This document shows positions 20,072 to 27,576 of a stretch of DNA of 64,000 nt, piece after piece. How positions within the stretch are numbered: the stretch's first letter is position 1; each line of letters begins with the position of its first letter. The DNA is from JAVBMJ01 sp031551275 (GTDB lineage Bacteria > Bacteroidota > Bacteroidia > Bacteroidales > Rikenellaceae): NCBI GenBank assembly GCA_031551275.1, contig JAVBNX010000014.1:62001-126000 (forward strand), written 5' to 3'. Position numbers and translations under genes: made by a program. The notes under the pieces are model-generated. The model saw only the letters and a list, made by a program, of their open reading frames with translations, had not been told where the DNA came from and did no database searches.

Positions 20072-22726
20072 TTACTCTCCTTGGGCGGGGCGCAGGCGGC
20101 GGAACATTTTGACCACCTCCACGACCGGCAGGGGGGCCAACGAAAGGCCTGCCACCCACCACCATTGGGCGGCGGAGAGGGGGGCCAGCTTGAACCACTC
20201 GTGCATGGCGGGGATTTCGATCACGATCAGCATCAGGCCGACCACCAGGGCGATCGCGCCCAGCAGGTATTTATTCCGGAACATGTCGCGGAAGGCCGTG
20301 GAGCGGTAGGAGCGGACGTTGAAGATGTGACTCATCTGGCTGAAGGCCAGAACGGCGAAGGTCATGGTGCGGGCGGTGGCGACGTCCGTTTGCAGGCCGA
20401 GGCGATAGGCTACAAGGGATAAGGCGGCGATCATCATCCCGCCGAAGGCGATACGCCAGGGCATCTTGCCGCTCATGATCCCGCGCTTGGGGTCGGCGGG
20501 CTTGCGCTGCATCACGTCGTCCGCGGCCGGGTCGACGCTCAGGGCCAAAGCAGGCAAACTATCGGTAACCAGGTTGATCCAGAGGATGTGGATGGGCAGC
20601 AAAGGTGTGGCCCAGCCCGCCATCACGGCGATGAAAAGCACCAGCACCTCTCCCACGTTGGTGGAGAGCATGAACTGGATGGCTTTCAAGATGTTGTCGT
20701 AGATGCGGCGGCCCTCCTTGACGGCGGCCACGATCGTAGCGAAGTTATCGTCGGAGAGCACCACGTCGGCGGCCTGTTTGGAGACGTCGGTGCCCGTGAT
20801 GCCCATCGCAACGCCAATGTCGGCCAGTTTGAGGGCGGGGGCGTCGTTGACCCCGTCGCCGGTCATGGCCACGATCTCGCCCTGCGACTGGAACGAGCGG
20901 ATGATCCTTACCTTGTGCTCGGGGGCGACGCGGGCGTAGACGGCCACCGATTCGACGGCGGATTTCAATGACGATTCGTCCATCTTGTCGAGGTCGGCGC
21001 CCGTCAGGGAGGCGTCGCCGGGTTGTTTGATGCCCAACGACTGCGCGATGGCCAGAGCGGTAATCTGGTGGTCGCCGGTAATCATGACGGGCTTGATGCC
21101 GGCTTCGCGGCAAAGGTCGACGGCCTGGGCCACCTCCTGCCGCGGGGGGTCGATCATGCCGACCATGCCGATAAAGGTAAGGCCCTGCTCGACCTTTTCG
21201 GAGGTCATCTCCTCAGGGATCGCGTCGGTTTGTTTGCAGGCTCCGGCCAGCACGCGCAGGGCCGAGGCGGCCATCGAGGTGTTGTCGGTGCGGATCTTTT
21301 CGCGCAATGCCTCGGTCAAGGGGCGGGGTTCGCCGTTTATTAAAATGCTGTCGCAGCGGGCCAGCACCTCGTCGACTCCCCCCTTGGTGTAGATCAGGGT
21401 CCGCTCCCCGGCGGTGTGGGCGGTGGTCATCATTTTGCGTTCGGAATCGAAGGGGATCTCGGCCCGGCGGGGCTGCTCGGCCTCGAGCAGCTCCTTCTCC
21501 AGGCCGATGGTCATGGCGTAGTCGACCAGGGCGGTCTCGGTGGGGTCGCCCACCGTCTGGACGCCCTGTTCGGTGTGGCTGATCTTCGTGTCGTTGGCCA
21601 GCGTGAGGGCGGTCGCCAGAAGGTTGATATCGTTGGAGTTATGGGGTTTCCCGGGTTCGACGATCTGCTGGTCGGCCCAGACGCGGACGACCGTCATTTT
21701 GTTCTGCGTGAGCGTGCCGGTCTTGTCGGAGCAAATCACCGTCACACCGCCTAAAGTCTCGACGGCGGGCAAACTGCGCACGATGGCGTTCCTTCGGGCG
21801 AGTCTCTGCACGCCCACGGCCAGCACGATGGTCGAGACCGCAGGAAGGCCCTCGGGGATGGCGGCGGCGGCCAGGCTGACGGCCGTCATGAACATCTCCA
21901 GCACCTCGCGCTTCTGGAGCACACCAGCCAGGAAGATCACGGCGCAGATAACTAACGCGCCTATGCCCAACACTTTGCCCAGTTGGTCGAGCTTTTGCTG
22001 CATGGGCGTTTTGGTGTCGGGGACGGACTGGATCATCGAGGCGATCTTGCCCACTTCGGTCCCCATGCCGGTGGCGATTACCACGCCCTGGCCGCGGCCG
22101 TAGGTAACGATGGATGACGAAAAGCCCAGGTTGTCGCGGTCGGCCAGGGGGACCTCCGCGTCCTGTATCGCGTGGGTAAATTTCTCCTCGGGGACCGATT
22201 CGCCCGTCAGGGCGGCGTCCTGGATCTTCAGGTTGACCGACTCGGTCAGGCGCAGGTCGGCAGGGATCGAGTCGCCCGTTTCCAGGACGACCAGATCGCC
22301 GGGAACCAGGTCGCGCGACTCGATGGTTTGGGTTTCGCCGTCGCGCACTACTTTGCAATGGGGTGCGGAGAGCTTTTCCAACGCCTCCATCGACTTCTCG
22401 GCCTTAGCCTCCTGGGCGGCCCCGATGCAGGCGTTCAGGATGATGATAGCCAGAATGATGATCGCGTCGGTAAAACCCTCGCCGTGCAGAAAGCCCACCA
22501 CGCCCGAGATGGCGGCGGCGACGACCAGTACCAGGATCATGAAGCTCTTGAACTGGGCGAGGAATTTCGAAAGCAGGGATTTATTCTTCTTCGCCGTGAA
22601 TTCGTTGCGGCCGTATTGTTCCAGGCGCTGTTGCGCTTCGGCGCTTGTCAGGCCTTTCTTCAGGTCGGTTTTTAAATCGTTAGCCGTCTGTTCGGCGGTC
22701 AGGGCGTAATAGCGTTGGGGATCCAT
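20072..22726 (-). CDS. Calcium-transporting P-type ATPase (PMCA-like)
   Basis: 884-residue P2-type cation ATPase. An N-terminal cation-ATPase domain (LTSAEAQQRLEQYGRNEF) precedes the actuator domain with TGESVPEEK, the phosphorylation loop CSDKTGTLTQNKMT, nucleotide-binding and hinge motifs (MITGDHQITA, MTGDGVNDAPALKLADIG) and a C-terminal group of membrane helices. The membrane segment with IPEGLPAVSTIVLAVG resembles Ca2+ pumps of the PMCA/SERCA type. It probably exports Ca2+ from the cytoplasm. Start at 22726 (MDPQRYYALTAEQT) because longer frames cross a good promoter box. It converges with the LytTR gene (9-base gap). Confidence 0.93.
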   Translation of the reverse strand: MDPQRYYALTAEQTANDLKTDLKKGLTSAEAQQRLEQYGRNEFTAKKNKSLLSKFLAQFKSFMILVLVVAAAISGVVGFLHGEGFTDAIIILAIIILNACIGAAQEAKAEKSMEALEKLSAPHCKVVRDGETQTIESRDLVPGDLVVLETGDSIPADLRLTESVNLKIQDAALTGESVPEEKFTHAIQDAEVPLADRDNLGFSSSIVTYGRGQGVVIATGMGTEVGKIASMIQSVPDTKTPMQQKLDQLGKVLGIGALVICAVIFLAGVLQKREVLEMFMTAVSLAAAAIPEGLPAVSTIVLAVGVQRLARRNAIVRSLPAVETLGGVTVICSDKTGTLTQNKMTVVRVWADQQIVEPGKPHNSNDINLLATALTLANDTKISHTEQGVQTVGDPTETALVDYAMTIGLEKELLEAEQPRRAEIPFDSERKMMTTAHTAGERTLIYTKGGVDEVLARCDSILINGEPRPLTEALREKIRTDNTSMAASALRVLAGACKQTDAIPEEMTSEKVEQGLTFIGMVGMIDPPRQEVAQAVDLCREAGIKPVMITGDHQITALAIAQSLGIKQPGDASLTGADLDKMDESSLKSAVESVAVYARVAPEHKVRIIRSFQSQGEIVAMTGDGVNDAPALKLADIGVAMGITGTDVSKQAADVVLSDDNFATIVAAVKEGRRIYDNILKAIQFMLSTNVGEVLVLFIAVMAGWATPLLPIHILWINLVTDSLPALALSVDPAADDVMQRKPADPKRGIMSGKMPWRIAFGGMMIAALSLVAYRLGLQTDVATARTMTFAVLAFSQMSHIFNVRSYRSTAFRDMFRNKYLLGAIALVVGLMLIVIEIPAMHEWFKLAPLSAAQWWWVAGLSLAPLPVVEVVKMFRRLRPAQGE

Positions 22727-22742
22727 CTGAAAAAAATTTGGA

Positions 22743-22750
22743 CAAAGGTA
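22743..22750 (-). promoter_or_regulatory. -7 promoter box for the P-type ATPase gene
   Basis: The minus strand reads TACCTTTG, 16 bases upstream of the ATG at 22726. It is divergent from the glycosylase promoter 35 bp away. Confidence 0.6.
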
Positions 22751-22784
22751 AGGATAATTACCCTCACAGCGTGTTAATTCATTG

Positions 22785-22792
22785 TATATTTG
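22785..22792 (+). promoter_or_regulatory. -7 promoter box touching the glycosylase ATG
   Basis: TATATTTG ends 3 bases before the ATG at 22796, so transcription would start at about the A of the ATG (candidate leaderless mRNA). Confidence 0.55.
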
Positions 22793-22795
22793 TCT

Positions 22796-23425
22796 ATGCA
22801 AGATACTCAACATTCAAGCCAAACGGCGACAGATATTCCCGTCGAAGCGCACCCCCTGGCGTTCTTCCTGCCCGAAGGGGCGAAACTGCTCCTGCTGGGG
22901 AGCTTTCCGCCTCCGCGGGCGAGGTGGTCGATGGAGTTTTACTACCCCAATTTGCAGAACGATATGTGGCGCGTGATGGGGTTGGCGTTCTACGGCGACA
23001 AAGGGCATTTTATGGACGGGAAGCGCTTCGACCGCGAGCGCATCATGGCGTTCTGCGTCGAAAAGGGTATTGCGCTGGGCGATACCGCCGTGCGGGTCAG
23101 GCGGTTGGGCGGCAACGCGTCGGACAACCTGCTGGAGGTGGTCGAGGCGATCGACCTGGAGGCTACCCTGCGGGCCATTCCGCATTGCAGGCACATCGCC
23201 GTGACGGGGCAGAAGGCGGCCGAGACGCTGATCGGGGTGCTGGCCGGATCGGGAGTGGGGATTGCGCTGCCCAAGGTGGGCGAAAAAGTGGAATTCGGGT
23301 TCGGCGGGCGCGGGATCACGCTCTGGCGGATGCCCTCCACGTCGAGGGCCTACCCCGCCCCGCTGGAAGGCAAAGCGGAAATTTACAAAAAAATGATGCG
23401 GCTGGCGGGGTTGGCGGAGAAGTGA
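22796..23425 (+). CDS. Uracil-DNA glycosylase-family protein
   Basis: 209-residue member of the uracil-DNA glycosylase superfamily, of the Bacteroidota type. It has LLLLGSFPPPRARWSMEFYYPN near residue 35, which corresponds to motif 1 (GxxPG-like), followed by NDMWRVMG, IALGDTAVRVRRLGGNASDNLL and a C-terminal MPSTSRAYPAPLE, which corresponds to the HPSP-like motif 2. The uracil-excision reaction is inferred from the superfamily; the family is little characterised. The first ATG lies just 4 bases from a promoter box. A TTG 6 bases upstream is an unlikely start. Confidence 0.8.
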   Translation: MQDTQHSSQTATDIPVEAHPLAFFLPEGAKLLLLGSFPPPRARWSMEFYYPNLQNDMWRVMGLAFYGDKGHFMDGKRFDRERIMAFCVEKGIALGDTAVRVRRLGGNASDNLLEVVEAIDLEATLRAIPHCRHIAVTGQKAAETLIGVLAGSGVGIALPKVGEKVEFGFGGRGITLWRMPSTSRAYPAPLEGKAEIYKKMMRLAGLAEK

Positions 23426-23471
23426 GGCATTATGTTTGCGTTAACCGCTTGCAATACTTTTTAAAACTCAC

Positions 23472-23479
23472 TATCTTTG
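23472..23479 (+). promoter_or_regulatory. -7 promoter box for the small zinc protein
   Basis: TATCTTTG, 31 bases before the ATG at 23511. It probably also serves the downstream lipoprotein. Confidence 0.6.
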
Positions 23480-23510
23480 ACAAGGTGTCAAACCCCTAAA
23501 ACTTACCGCC

Positions 23511-23681
23511 ATGGGATATTGCATCAACTGTTCGGGAGAGGGTCAGGTGACCTGCCCGATGTGCGACGGCACAGGAAAAGTCTACGAAAAAGGGCGTCTC
23601 CAGGTCTGCAAGCACTGCACAGGCTCCGGAAAGACCGAATGCGGGTATTGCCTCGGGGCGGGGGACGACGGGGAAGATTGA
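23511..23681 (+). CDS. 56-residue DnaJ-type zinc-finger miniprotein
   Basis: Short gene (56 residues, MGYCINCSGEG...). It holds four CxxCxGxG motifs: C4/C7, C15/C18, C33/C36 and C44/C47. This is precisely the cysteine-rich zinc-binding region of DnaJ/Hsp40, with the two-site pairing expected (motifs 1+4 and 2+3), but no J domain and no client-binding domain. The tail is acidic (GDDGED). It probably binds two Zn ions and may be a redox or chaperone accessory. It follows a clear promoter and precedes the lipoprotein gene by 14 bases. Confidence 0.8.
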   Translation: MGYCINCSGEGQVTCPMCDGTGKVYEKGRLQVCKHCTGSGKTECGYCLGAGDDGED

Positions 23682-23695
23682 TTAAAGAAAAAAGT

Positions 23696-24238
23696 ATGAA
23701 AAAAGTGTTGATTTGCCTCTCCGTCGGATTGATCGGGGTGGGCTGCGCCAAGAAAATGGCTCCGGCAACCCTCAACGACGCAACCGCGCCGGAGAGTAAA
23801 GCGGTCGTGCAAAGCGGCAAAACGATCGAGGCCACGGTGCTGAAAGGGTACTTCCTGAAGAACGATTACCAGTCGGAGCTGCCCCAGCAGGTGGTCATCC
23901 TGCCCGACCAGGTGGAGTTCTCCCGGATGTTGGGCGTGGCAAAAACGATGGACAACGTGATCGACGCGCCCGATTTCAGCAAGAACGTGGTGGCGGCGGT
24001 CGTTACCCCGCAAGCCAATGTGCAGACCACGATCGCCGTCGAGCGGATCGCGGAGTCGGGCCAGAAGCTCAGAATGGAGATCCTGGTCACGCAAGGGGGC
24101 GCCCAGAGCCACACTTCGCAGCCTGTGCTGGTGTTCCAGTTCCCCAAACCGGCCGGGATAAGCCAGGCCGACGTGGAGATCATTACCAAAGAGGGCGGCA
24201 AGCAGGTGCGCAAGAGCACCATGCTGGTCAGCTGGTAA
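23696..24238 (+). CDS. Lipoprotein, possibly PrcB-like
   Basis: 180-residue predicted lipoprotein (MKKVLICLSVGLIGVGC, lipobox GVGC). The mature part has a DFSKNVVAAVVTPQAN stretch followed by alternating beta strands (TTIAVERIAE, LRMEILVTQGG, PVLVFQFPKP). This resembles the PrcB (protease complex subunit) pattern of Bacteroidota, but the match is weak. Function is unknown. I place the start at the ATG at 23696 because of the signal peptide; longer in-frame versions run through the zinc-protein gene. Confidence 0.75.
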   Translation: MKKVLICLSVGLIGVGCAKKMAPATLNDATAPESKAVVQSGKTIEATVLKGYFLKNDYQSELPQQVVILPDQVEFSRMLGVAKTMDNVIDAPDFSKNVVAAVVTPQANVQTTIAVERIAESGQKLRMEILVTQGGAQSHTSQPVLVFQFPKPAGISQADVEIITKEGGKQVRKSTMLVSW

Positions 24239-24248
24239 AGACAGGTGT

Positions 24249-24288
24249 AAAAAACCGGCGGCAGATCCTATTCTGCCGCCGGTTTTTT
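24249..24288. terminator. Bidirectional intrinsic terminator
   Basis: CCGGCGGCAGA (24255-24265) pairs with TCTGCCGCCGG (24272-24282) around a 6-base loop. The stem is flanked by a run of A on one side and T on the other, so it works on both strands. It ends both the lipoprotein gene and the convergent MmcQ gene, whose stop codon lies in the loop. Confidence 0.85.
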
Positions 24289-24657
24289 ATTATGCCGGGC
24301 TACTTCCCCCCAATACTCGGCCTGCGTCTTCTTGGGCAGCTTTTTGATTACCTCGGCGACGGAGTGGCGGATCCAGTATTTGACCGTCTCGTCGTCCATG
24401 TCGCCGTCCAGGGCGATGCTGTTCCAGTACTTTTTATTGAAATGCCACGCGGGACGCACGCTCGAATAGCGCTCCCGCAGGTCGGGGACCAGGGCCGGGT
24501 CGCACTTGAGCGAGATCTTCAGCTCCGGGTCGGCCAGGTGGATCACGGCGAACCACTTGTCCAACACGCGAAAGATCAGGGTGTCCTCGCCGAAAGGCAT
24601 GTATTCGGTGGCGGCGTGCAGCGAGAGGCAGTAGTCGCGCAGGGATTCGATGTTCAT
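24268..24657 (-). CDS. MmcQ/YjbR-family protein
   Basis: 129-residue member of the MmcQ/YjbR family (CyaY-like fold, often called DNA-binding). Hallmarks: MNIESLRDYCLSLHAATEYMPFG, the FRVLDKWFAVIHL strand, LKCDPALVPDLRERY, and HFNKKYWNSIALDG. It is of normal length. Its last codons and stop lie inside the hairpin of the shared terminator. Before the AIPR/Fic island inserted, this gene would have sat directly downstream of mnmE (16 bases from the displaced mnmE stop). Confidence 0.92.
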   Translation of the reverse strand: MNIESLRDYCLSLHAATEYMPFGEDTLIFRVLDKWFAVIHLADPELKISLKCDPALVPDLRERYSSVRPAWHFNKKYWNSIALDGDMDDETVKYWIRHSVAEVIKKLPKKTQAEYWGEVARHNKKPAAE

Positions 24658-24673
24658 TTGGGGGCGGAGGGGG

Positions 24674-24691
24674 TTATTTGCCGATGCAGAA
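24674..24691 (-). repeat. Displaced mnmE 3' end (att copy distal to mnmE)
   Basis: Minus strand reads TTCTGCATCGGCAAATAA, i.e. FCIGK-stop, but no mnmE sequence precedes it. It differs from the functional mnmE end at 2 of 18 bases. Its GC-ending codons (TTC, GGC) fit the host chromosome, suggesting it is the original mnmE tail. Confidence 0.75.
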
Positions 24692-24728
24692 AGTAATTAT
24701 ATCACAAAATCAATTAGTTACGACATGG

Positions 24729-24750
24729 AGGTACAGATGAGGTACAGATG
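24729..24750 (+). repeat. 11-bp tandem direct repeat near the island end
   Basis: AGGTACAGATG occurs twice in perfect tandem, about 40 bp inside the distal att copy. Tandem short repeats next to att cores can be arm-type recombinase sites. That role is inference. The stretch 24692-24766 holds nothing else. Confidence 0.6.
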
Positions 24751-24766
24751 GGCGAAGGATTGTATT

Positions 24767-26458
24767 TTATTCCTTGGCAAAGGATGCGAATATATTTTCG
24801 AAGCTATCTTCTTGATGACGTATGATGGACTTTCTTTGATTTGTCATTACTTCCGTATCCATTTTATCGCAAAAATCCTTTTTCTTAAATAAGTTCTTAT
24901 AATCGAACAATGGGGTTTTGGCACTTTCTTCAGATATGAAGGCGTTAATGTCTAAAGCGACCAGTTGGAACAGTTGCTCGATAGAGTTTCTGAACTGAAT
25001 CAATTTATTACCTAAAACATATTGATCTGGATTAGCTATTATCTGACGACCTAAATTATCATTTTGTAAAATAGTATGTATTATTCGCAAAAAGTTAAAT
25101 CGGGCCAGTCCATAACTACGAACGGGAATATTGTCAATTTTATCTATGCTATCTTGTATAATTTGATGAATAACATATGCCAAATAAATCTTTTGACAAG
25201 TGATGTTTCTTGAAAAGATATCTTCATATTCATTGCCGTAGAATCCTGCCTTTTGGTGTGTTCTATACGGTTGAGAAAAATAGAAAGAAAGAATTAATTG
25301 AGCAGCATAATCCACGTCTATTACATCACTATATCCGGCTATCGCTTCCCCTCTTTTTATAACATACATAACTGTATTGTTGAAGAACTCAAAAAACTGT
25401 CTTTGGATACTTATCTGAACACGATCATTAGATTTTAAATCTTTTAGTGTAATCGCATTTTGATTATTAGCATTTTTCGTAATTTTTTGAATTAGAGGGC
25501 TTTGTGATTGTATTTTGATTATTTTTGTTAGTATCGTGATGTCTTCTGTCAAGTTTAAGCGATTTTGATAAAAGGAGACCAATGATTGGCAACCATTTAT
25601 AACTTGATACCCTTCGATATCGATAGTTCTGGCTTGAATATTATATTTGAAGTCATTACATATGATAGATATCCCATTATGATAGAGGAATATTTTTTTA
25701 TGCTCATCTCGATTATTGATAGTCGCTGCTAATTCTTTGTTTACGCGAGTTTTACCTGTCCAAAGTCTTACGTTGCGAGCAAATAATGTATGATCCTGTA
25801 TCCCATCCATTTTTAATAATTCCAATACAGGTATGGCCGCGACAATTGAGGGGGTATCTACCTCTGCATCATATTGTATAGCTGAAGATATGGACAGATT
25901 AAAGGTTTTTGAAGTATTGGCAACATCCTCTTCTACCATATATGTGTATTTAGAGAAAAGGGTATTGTTGTCATAAGCTTCTATTTCTGTGTTTTCTAAA
26001 TATTCATTAGCATTGCGATCGAATATTTTATTTGTTACATATACAAAGATTACCCTGTCTCCACGATTGATTTTTTCTCCTATTTTTAGGTCTGTTAATC
26101 GTTGTTTCAATTCGTTATTTATGAGTGCAACGGATAACCTATTGACAGATTCTTCATTTGCAAACCAAGTAAGAACCCCACCAAATTCCCTAATTTTTGT
26201 ATCTCCGGAATCACGATCATCATTTGGCGAGAATTCAGACTGAAAGACATAAATTTCATCCTCAATCTCGTCAACCCATATACCATCAATGCCTTTGTCC
26301 CTCGGTCCATCGCATACGGCATCAACACTATCTTGCTCGCTTAAACAATAGATATTTTTAAGAAACCATATTAAGAAAGCCGAATTATCAGACCTAAATT
26401 GCTGTTTTAATATTTCGACCTCGATTCTCAGACGTTGGTTATATTCACTCTTTGTCAT
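24767..26458 (-). CDS. AIPR-family abortive infection protein
   Basis: 563-residue AIPR-family protein, a family linked to abortive phage infection. The N-terminal 80 residues resemble the nuclease-like entry of this family: DGPRDKGIDGIWVDE (D54, D58, D63) and then YVFQSEF, where relatives usually have QSKY. The putative PD-(D/E)xK lysine (residue 75) is Glu here. The middle carries the AIPR signature (LWTGKTRVNKELAATINNRDEHKKIFLYHNGISIICND...GYQVINGCQSLVSFYQN). The gene is strongly AT-rich compared with all its neighbours, a sign of recent transfer. It lies in the mnmE-targeted island with the Fic gene. Confidence 0.9.
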   Translation of the reverse strand: MTKSEYNQRLRIEVEILKQQFRSDNSAFLIWFLKNIYCLSEQDSVDAVCDGPRDKGIDGIWVDEIEDEIYVFQSEFSPNDDRDSGDTKIREFGGVLTWFANEESVNRLSVALINNELKQRLTDLKIGEKINRGDRVIFVYVTNKIFDRNANEYLENTEIEAYDNNTLFSKYTYMVEEDVANTSKTFNLSISSAIQYDAEVDTPSIVAAIPVLELLKMDGIQDHTLFARNVRLWTGKTRVNKELAATINNRDEHKKIFLYHNGISIICNDFKYNIQARTIDIEGYQVINGCQSLVSFYQNRLNLTEDITILTKIIKIQSQSPLIQKITKNANNQNAITLKDLKSNDRVQISIQRQFFEFFNNTVMYVIKRGEAIAGYSDVIDVDYAAQLILSFYFSQPYRTHQKAGFYGNEYEDIFSRNITCQKIYLAYVIHQIIQDSIDKIDNIPVRSYGLARFNFLRIIHTILQNDNLGRQIIANPDQYVLGNKLIQFRNSIEQLFQLVALDINAFISEESAKTPLFDYKNLFKKKDFCDKMDTEVMTNQRKSIIRHQEDSFENIFASFAKE

Positions 26459-26555
26459 AATTATGGGGGTTATTTGAGCTTATGCGCTATATATGAGAGA
26501 TGTGTTATCGGCAAGATAAGGAAAATAGCAATAACTCTCGCTACTGGCAGATAAA

Positions 26556-27494
26556 TCAGTTGTCTTTTATTACCCAATAACCACCCCGATAGGAGCCTTG
26601 ATGAGCAATAATGCCATCCGCTGTCATCTTTTGCAAATGATACTTAACTCCGTCCGGGGTTAGACCCAATATCGCAGCCAACTCGTTGCGCGTAATTTTG
26701 GGATTGCTGCGCATCTGCTCGATTATCTTGTCGCGGGTTGTGCGGGGCGTTCGACTCTCCATTGCCAGCGTTTCGTCAATAGCGCCAAGAACAAACTCGA
26801 TGAAAGGCGTACAGCCATCCGGCCCACCGCTAATAGCAATGGCGTGGTAGTATTCCTTTCGGTATTTATAAACAAAATTCTCTATGGGTAAGTTTTTGAA
26901 AACAGGCCGCCACTTGGAAAGGATCAGCGTCTGCCACAGCCGACCCATGCGTCCGTTGCCATCCGAAAACGGATGTATGAACTCGAACTCATAATGAAAC
27001 ACACAACTCTTAATCAAGGGGTGTTCTTCCGTCTTTTTGAGCCAATCGAATAAATCCGTCATTAAAAGGGGTACACGCTCGGCGGGTGGCGCGTAGTGTA
27101 TAATTGCTTCGCCTGCAGCTACTCCAACATTACCATACCGGAAGTGCCCTGCATCGTCAATCAGTCCCGTTTCCATGGTCAGATGCGCCCGCAATACATC
27201 ATCTATACTGTCGGGGTCAAGTTCGTCGAGCAGATCATAGGCTTTTACCGCATTGCGTATCTCCCGCACCTCATTCATCGGCGCTACGACCGGCTTGCCG
27301 TCCAGAATGGCCGTAATCTGGTCTGTGGTCAACGTATTGCCCTCGATGGCAAGAGATCCCTGTATGGTCTTTATACGATTTATCCGGTGCAGCCGCAACT
27401 CCTCCTGAGCATTGAAACCGCCCACCGCCTCGCTTATCCTGGAAACGAGGTCGATGATCTTAGGCGTTATCTGATACGGCGGAGTGTATGACAT
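26556..27494 (-). CDS. Fic-family AMPylase with winged-helix C-terminus
   Basis: 312-residue Fic protein. The catalytic motif HPFSDGNGRMGR (residues 174-185) is intact, so AMP transfer to a target hydroxyl is expected. An N-terminal inhibitory helix motif S-x-x-x-E-G (S47-E51-G52 in SLAIEGN) places it in the class with inhibition encoded in cis. The C-terminal 70 residues form a winged helix (ITRNELAAILGLTPDGVKYHLQKM), typical of Fic-DNA-binding fusions that may repress their own promoter. It is less AT-rich than the AIPR gene, 97 bases upstream of it, and inside the same island. Its promoter box ends 4 bases before the ATG. Confidence 0.93.
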   Translation of the reverse strand: MSYTPPYQITPKIIDLVSRISEAVGGFNAQEELRLHRINRIKTIQGSLAIEGNTLTTDQITAILDGKPVVAPMNEVREIRNAVKAYDLLDELDPDSIDDVLRAHLTMETGLIDDAGHFRYGNVGVAAGEAIIHYAPPAERVPLLMTDLFDWLKKTEEHPLIKSCVFHYEFEFIHPFSDGNGRMGRLWQTLILSKWRPVFKNLPIENFVYKYRKEYYHAIAISGGPDGCTPFIEFVLGAIDETLAMESRTPRTTRDKIIEQMRSNPKITRNELAAILGLTPDGVKYHLQKMTADGIIAHQGSYRGGYWVIKDN

Positions 27495-27498
27495 ATCG

Positions 27499-27506
27499 CA
27501 AAGATA
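27499..27506 (-). promoter_or_regulatory. -7 promoter box touching the fic ATG
   Basis: Minus strand TATCTTTG ends 4 bases before the ATG at 27494. The transcript would start at the start codon itself (candidate leaderless mRNA). Confidence 0.6.
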
Positions 27507-27522
27507 GCAACAATTCCGATCA

Positions 27523-27562
27523 GGGTAGTTTTATTGGGTAAATATTTTGGGTAAAACTACCC
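27523..27562. promoter_or_regulatory. Inverted repeat upstream of fic: candidate operator or recombinase arm site
   Basis: GGGTAGTTTTA (27523-27533) and TAAAACTACCC (27552-27562) are a perfect 11-bp inverted repeat. The 18-bp interval repeats TTGGGTAAA twice (27535-27543 and 27548-27556). It sits just upstream of the fic promoter box and just outside the mnmE stop. It lacks a T-run, so a terminator role is unlikely. It may be the operator for the Fic winged helix or an integrase arm site. Confidence 0.6.
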
Positions 27563-27576
27563 AAATCAATGGTCTC

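Noticed and set aside
27523..27562. Intrinsic terminator for mnmE
   Set aside because: The 18-base loop and the absence of a T-run on the mnmE strand argue against it; it is better explained as an operator or arm site.
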